NCBI RefSeq assembly: GCF_000154705.2
Contig: NZ_CM002917.1
Coordinates: 3,173,853-3,237,852, forward strand
DNA from: Hoeflea phototrophica DFL-43
Lineage (GTDB): Bacteria > Pseudomonadota > Alphaproteobacteria > Rhizobiales > Rhizobiaceae
DNA length: 64,000 nucleotides
Direction: 5' to 3'
Shown here: positions 62,371 through 64,000 of the stretch, in pieces
How the letters are laid out: each line of letters starts with the position of its first letter
How positions within the stretch are numbered: position 1 is the first letter of the stretch
Notes under the pieces: generated by a model
Told to the model about the DNA's origin: nothing
The model's input: only the letters and a program-made list of their open reading frames with translations
Database searches by the model: none
Made by a program: the position numbers and the translations under genes

Positions 62371-63418
62371 GCAATCCATCGGTAGCGGCATCAGCATCCG
62401 CAATCTCTACAAAATTTTCGGAACCAATCCGGAAGCCTACATCGACGCCGTCAAAGGCGGCATGACCAAGACCGAGCTCAATGAAAAGCACAATCATGTG
62501 CTCGGCCTCAAGGACATCAACATCGAGATACCGGGTGGCGGCATCCAGGTGGTGATGGGCCTGTCCGGTTCCGGCAAATCCACCCTGATCCGCCACATCA
62601 ACCGGTTGATCGATCCCACCGCCGGTGAGGTCATCGTCGGCGATGAAGATGTGGTCAAGATGAACGAAATCGAACTCCGCGAGTTCCGTCGCCACAAGAC
62701 CGCGATGGTGTTTCAGAAGTTCGCGCTTCTGCCCCACCGCACGGTGCTCGAAAACTCGGTCTACGGACTGGAGATCCAGGGCGTGCCCCGCGAAGAACAG
62801 GAAAAACAGGCCAGGCGGTGGATTTCGCGTGTTGGTCTGGATGGGTTTGAGGACAACTACCCCAACCAGCTGTCCGGCGGCATGCAGCAGCGCGTCGGCC
62901 TTGCCCGCGCACTGACCAATGACGCGCCGATCCTGTTGATGGATGAAGCCTTCTCGGCGCTCGATCCGCTGATCCGCATGGACATGCAGTCGGTGCTCCT
63001 GGATCTGCAGAAGGAAATCCGCAAGACCGTGGTCTTCATCACCCACGATCTCGATGAGGCGCTGCGCCTGGGCGACCGCATCGCCATTCTGCGTGATGGC
63101 GAGGTTGTCCAGCAGGGCACCAAGCAGGAAATCGTGCTACATCCCGCTGACGAGTACATCTCGAGCTTCGTGCGCGAGGTCAACCGCGGCCGGGTCATCT
63201 CGGTCGATATGGTGATGACCGAACTCAAGGGTGAACCGAAGGGCATGCCGATTCCCTCAGGAACAGTGCTTGAAGTTGCGGCCCGGACCATGACGGACAG
63301 CAATGCGGCGGAAGCCCATGTGCTCGATGACAATGGCAAGCCGATTGGCACATTGGCGATCAATGAAGTGATCGCTGCCATGGTGACCCCGGTCGATCAC
63401 GAATCAGCAGCGGCCTAG
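62363..63418 (+). CDS. Glycine betaine/proline-type ABC transporter ATP-binding protein
   Basis: A 351-residue ATPase of the ProV/OpuAA type. The Walker A motif is VMGLSGSGKSTLIRHINRL, the ABC signature NQLSGGMQQRVGLARAL, and Walker B ILLMDEAFSALDPLIR. The C-terminal part is a CBS-like extension (EAHVLDDNGKPIGTLAINEV), shorter than two full CBS domains, which in OpuA-type systems senses ionic strength. The ATG at 62363 overlaps the permease gene. A strong terminator follows. Confidence 0.94.
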   Translation: MAEQSIGSGISIRNLYKIFGTNPEAYIDAVKGGMTKTELNEKHNHVLGLKDINIEIPGGGIQVVMGLSGSGKSTLIRHINRLIDPTAGEVIVGDEDVVKMNEIELREFRRHKTAMVFQKFALLPHRTVLENSVYGLEIQGVPREEQEKQARRWISRVGLDGFEDNYPNQLSGGMQQRVGLARALTNDAPILLMDEAFSALDPLIRMDMQSVLLDLQKEIRKTVVFITHDLDEALRLGDRIAILRDGEVVQQGTKQEIVLHPADEYISSFVREVNRGRVISVDMVMTELKGEPKGMPIPSGTVLEVAARTMTDSNAAEAHVLDDNGKPIGTLAINEVIAAMVTPVDHESAAA

Positions 63419-63460
63419 ATCAGTGCTCCGGTCCGTTTTCGGCGGACCAAAGACATCAAC

Positions 63461-63500
63461 AAGCCCCGCGAGCGATCCCTTCGTCCGCGGGGCTTTTTTA
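63461..63500 (+). terminator. Rho-independent terminator after the ABC operon
   Basis: The arms AAGCCCCGCG and CGCGGGGCTT pair across an AGCGATCCCTTCGTC loop and run into seven T residues. Confidence 0.92.
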
Positions 63501-63529
63501 ACGCTGATCCCTCATGCCTGTTGCATTGA

Positions 63530-63547
63530 TATAAAGATATCTTTATA
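63530..63547. promoter_or_regulatory. 18-bp perfect palindrome upstream of the bhmT-like gene
   Basis: TATAAAGATATCTTTATA is a perfect palindrome 26 bases before the start codon. ArsR-type regulators of methionine and S-adenosylhomocysteine metabolism (SahR-like) bind ATAAAGATATCTTTAT-like sites in rhizobia as I recall, so this is a good candidate operator. The regulator gene is not in the window. Confidence 0.65.
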
Positions 63548-63573
63548 CGTTCGCCAACCAACAGGAGAACTCC

Positions 63574-64000
63574 ATGTCCGTTTCAAATCCGCTTGCCGAC
63601 CTGCTTGCAGAAAAAGGCGTCCTTCTCGCCGATGGCGCCACCGGCACCAACCTGTTCGCCATGGGGCTCGAATCCGGCGACGCGCCGGAACTTTGGAACG
63701 AGAGCGCACAGCACAAGATCACCAAGCTGCATCAGGATTTTGTCGATGCCGGCTCCGACATCATCCTGACCAACAGCTTCGGCGGCACCCGCAACCGGCT
63801 CAAGCTGCATCACGCACAGGACCGGGTTCACGAACTCAACAAGAAGGCAGGCGAAATCGCCCGCGCCGTCGCCGACAAGGCGCCGCGCAAGGTGATCGTC
63901 GCCGGCTCGGTTGGCCCGACCGGCGATCTTCTGGTGCCTCTCGGCGCCCTCACCTATGACGAAGCCATTTCGTCCTTTGTTGAGCAGATCGAAGGCCTGA
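63574..64000 (+). CDS. Homocysteine S-methyltransferase family (betaine-homocysteine type), partial
   Basis: Only the first 142 residues are in the window. The gene starts at ATG 63574 after AGGAG and stays open to the window edge. The N-terminal homocysteine S-methyltransferase barrel is clear: LLADGATGTNLFAMGLE, DIILTNSFGGTRNRLKLH and VIVAGSVGPTGDLL. Placement just after a betaine transporter fits betaine-homocysteine methyltransferase (bmt/bhmT), which uses betaine to remethylate homocysteine. The zinc-binding cysteines lie beyond the window, and MetH's N-terminal domain would look alike, so the call is likely but not certain. Confidence 0.82.
   Translation, partial: MSVSNPLADLLAEKGVLLADGATGTNLFAMGLESGDAPELWNESAQHKITKLHQDFVDAGSDIILTNSFGGTRNRLKLHHAQDRVHELNKKAGEIARAVADKAPRKVIVAGSVGPTGDLLVPLGALTYDEAISSFVEQIEGL

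Overview
The window is about 62% GC by eye, gene-dense chromosomal DNA of an alphaproteobacterium of the order Hyphomicrobiales (Rhizobiales). The best taxonomic evidence is the complete acpXL-fabZXL-fabF2XL-fabF1XL-fabXL-lpxXL cluster for the very-long-chain lipid A fatty acid, the CobN-type cobalamin cluster with cbtAB, and the FnrN/HemN pair with a TTGAT-N4-GTCAA box. Protein style resembles marine genera such as Hoeflea, but the genus is an inference.

Layout. 1-5 kb: tail of a beta-ketoadipate thiolase and pcaB, a secreted L,D-transpeptidase, a VOC protein, an epoxide-hydrolase-like enzyme, and an AraC regulator divergent from a hydrolase. 6.4-7.4 kb: an AT-rich islet with one lipoprotein. 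7.4-11.5 kb: glpK, glpD and an AEC transporter. 11.5-12 kb: a pair of perfect 36-bp inverted repeats. 12-17.5 kb: a HisC-like aminotransferase, a Sel1-like small protein, a DUF2147 protein, two tiny membrane proteins, AMP nucleosidase and a DUF3445 protein. 17.6-20.3 kb: an exported haloalkane dehalogenase and a DUF1330 protein divergent from a TetR regulator with two palindromic operator candidates, then a 3-methyladenine glycosylase. 20.4-25.6 kb: ETF-QO, a PAS protein, fnrN and hemN. 25.7-31.2 kb: the VLCFA lipid A operon. 31.2-31.9 kb: a rhizobial palindromic repeat and a small L,D-transpeptidase.

From 32 to 59.3 kb lies most of cobalamin synthesis: cobD-cobC-cobB-cobA (minus), cbiD-cobK (plus), cobM-cobJ(fused to CbiG)-cobI-cobL-cobH-cbiX-DUF6732-terB-terB (minus), and cbtB-cbtA-cobU-cobW-cobN-GNAT-cobO (minus) behind a large cobalamin riboswitch, with cobQ upstream. 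The set mixes late-cobalt-insertion genes (cobN, cobW) with genes typical of the early-insertion route (cbiX, cbiD, cbiG). cobG/cobZ, cobF, cobS and cobT are not in the window. A TSUP permease, a complete IS5-family insertion sequence, an AraC gene, a PEBP-family protein and an EamA protein sit between the cob blocks. The window ends with a proXWV-type betaine ABC transporter and the start of a homocysteine S-methyltransferase (bhmT-like) gene, linking betaine uptake to methionine formation.

I do not see a clearly new defence or mobile system. The least ordinary items are the exported dehalogenase locus with twin operators, the condensing-enzyme pair in which one partner lacks catalytic residues, the repeat element inserted in frame in cobN, the mixed cobalamin pathway with a His-rich chelatase, and the paired TerB genes at the head of the cob operon.
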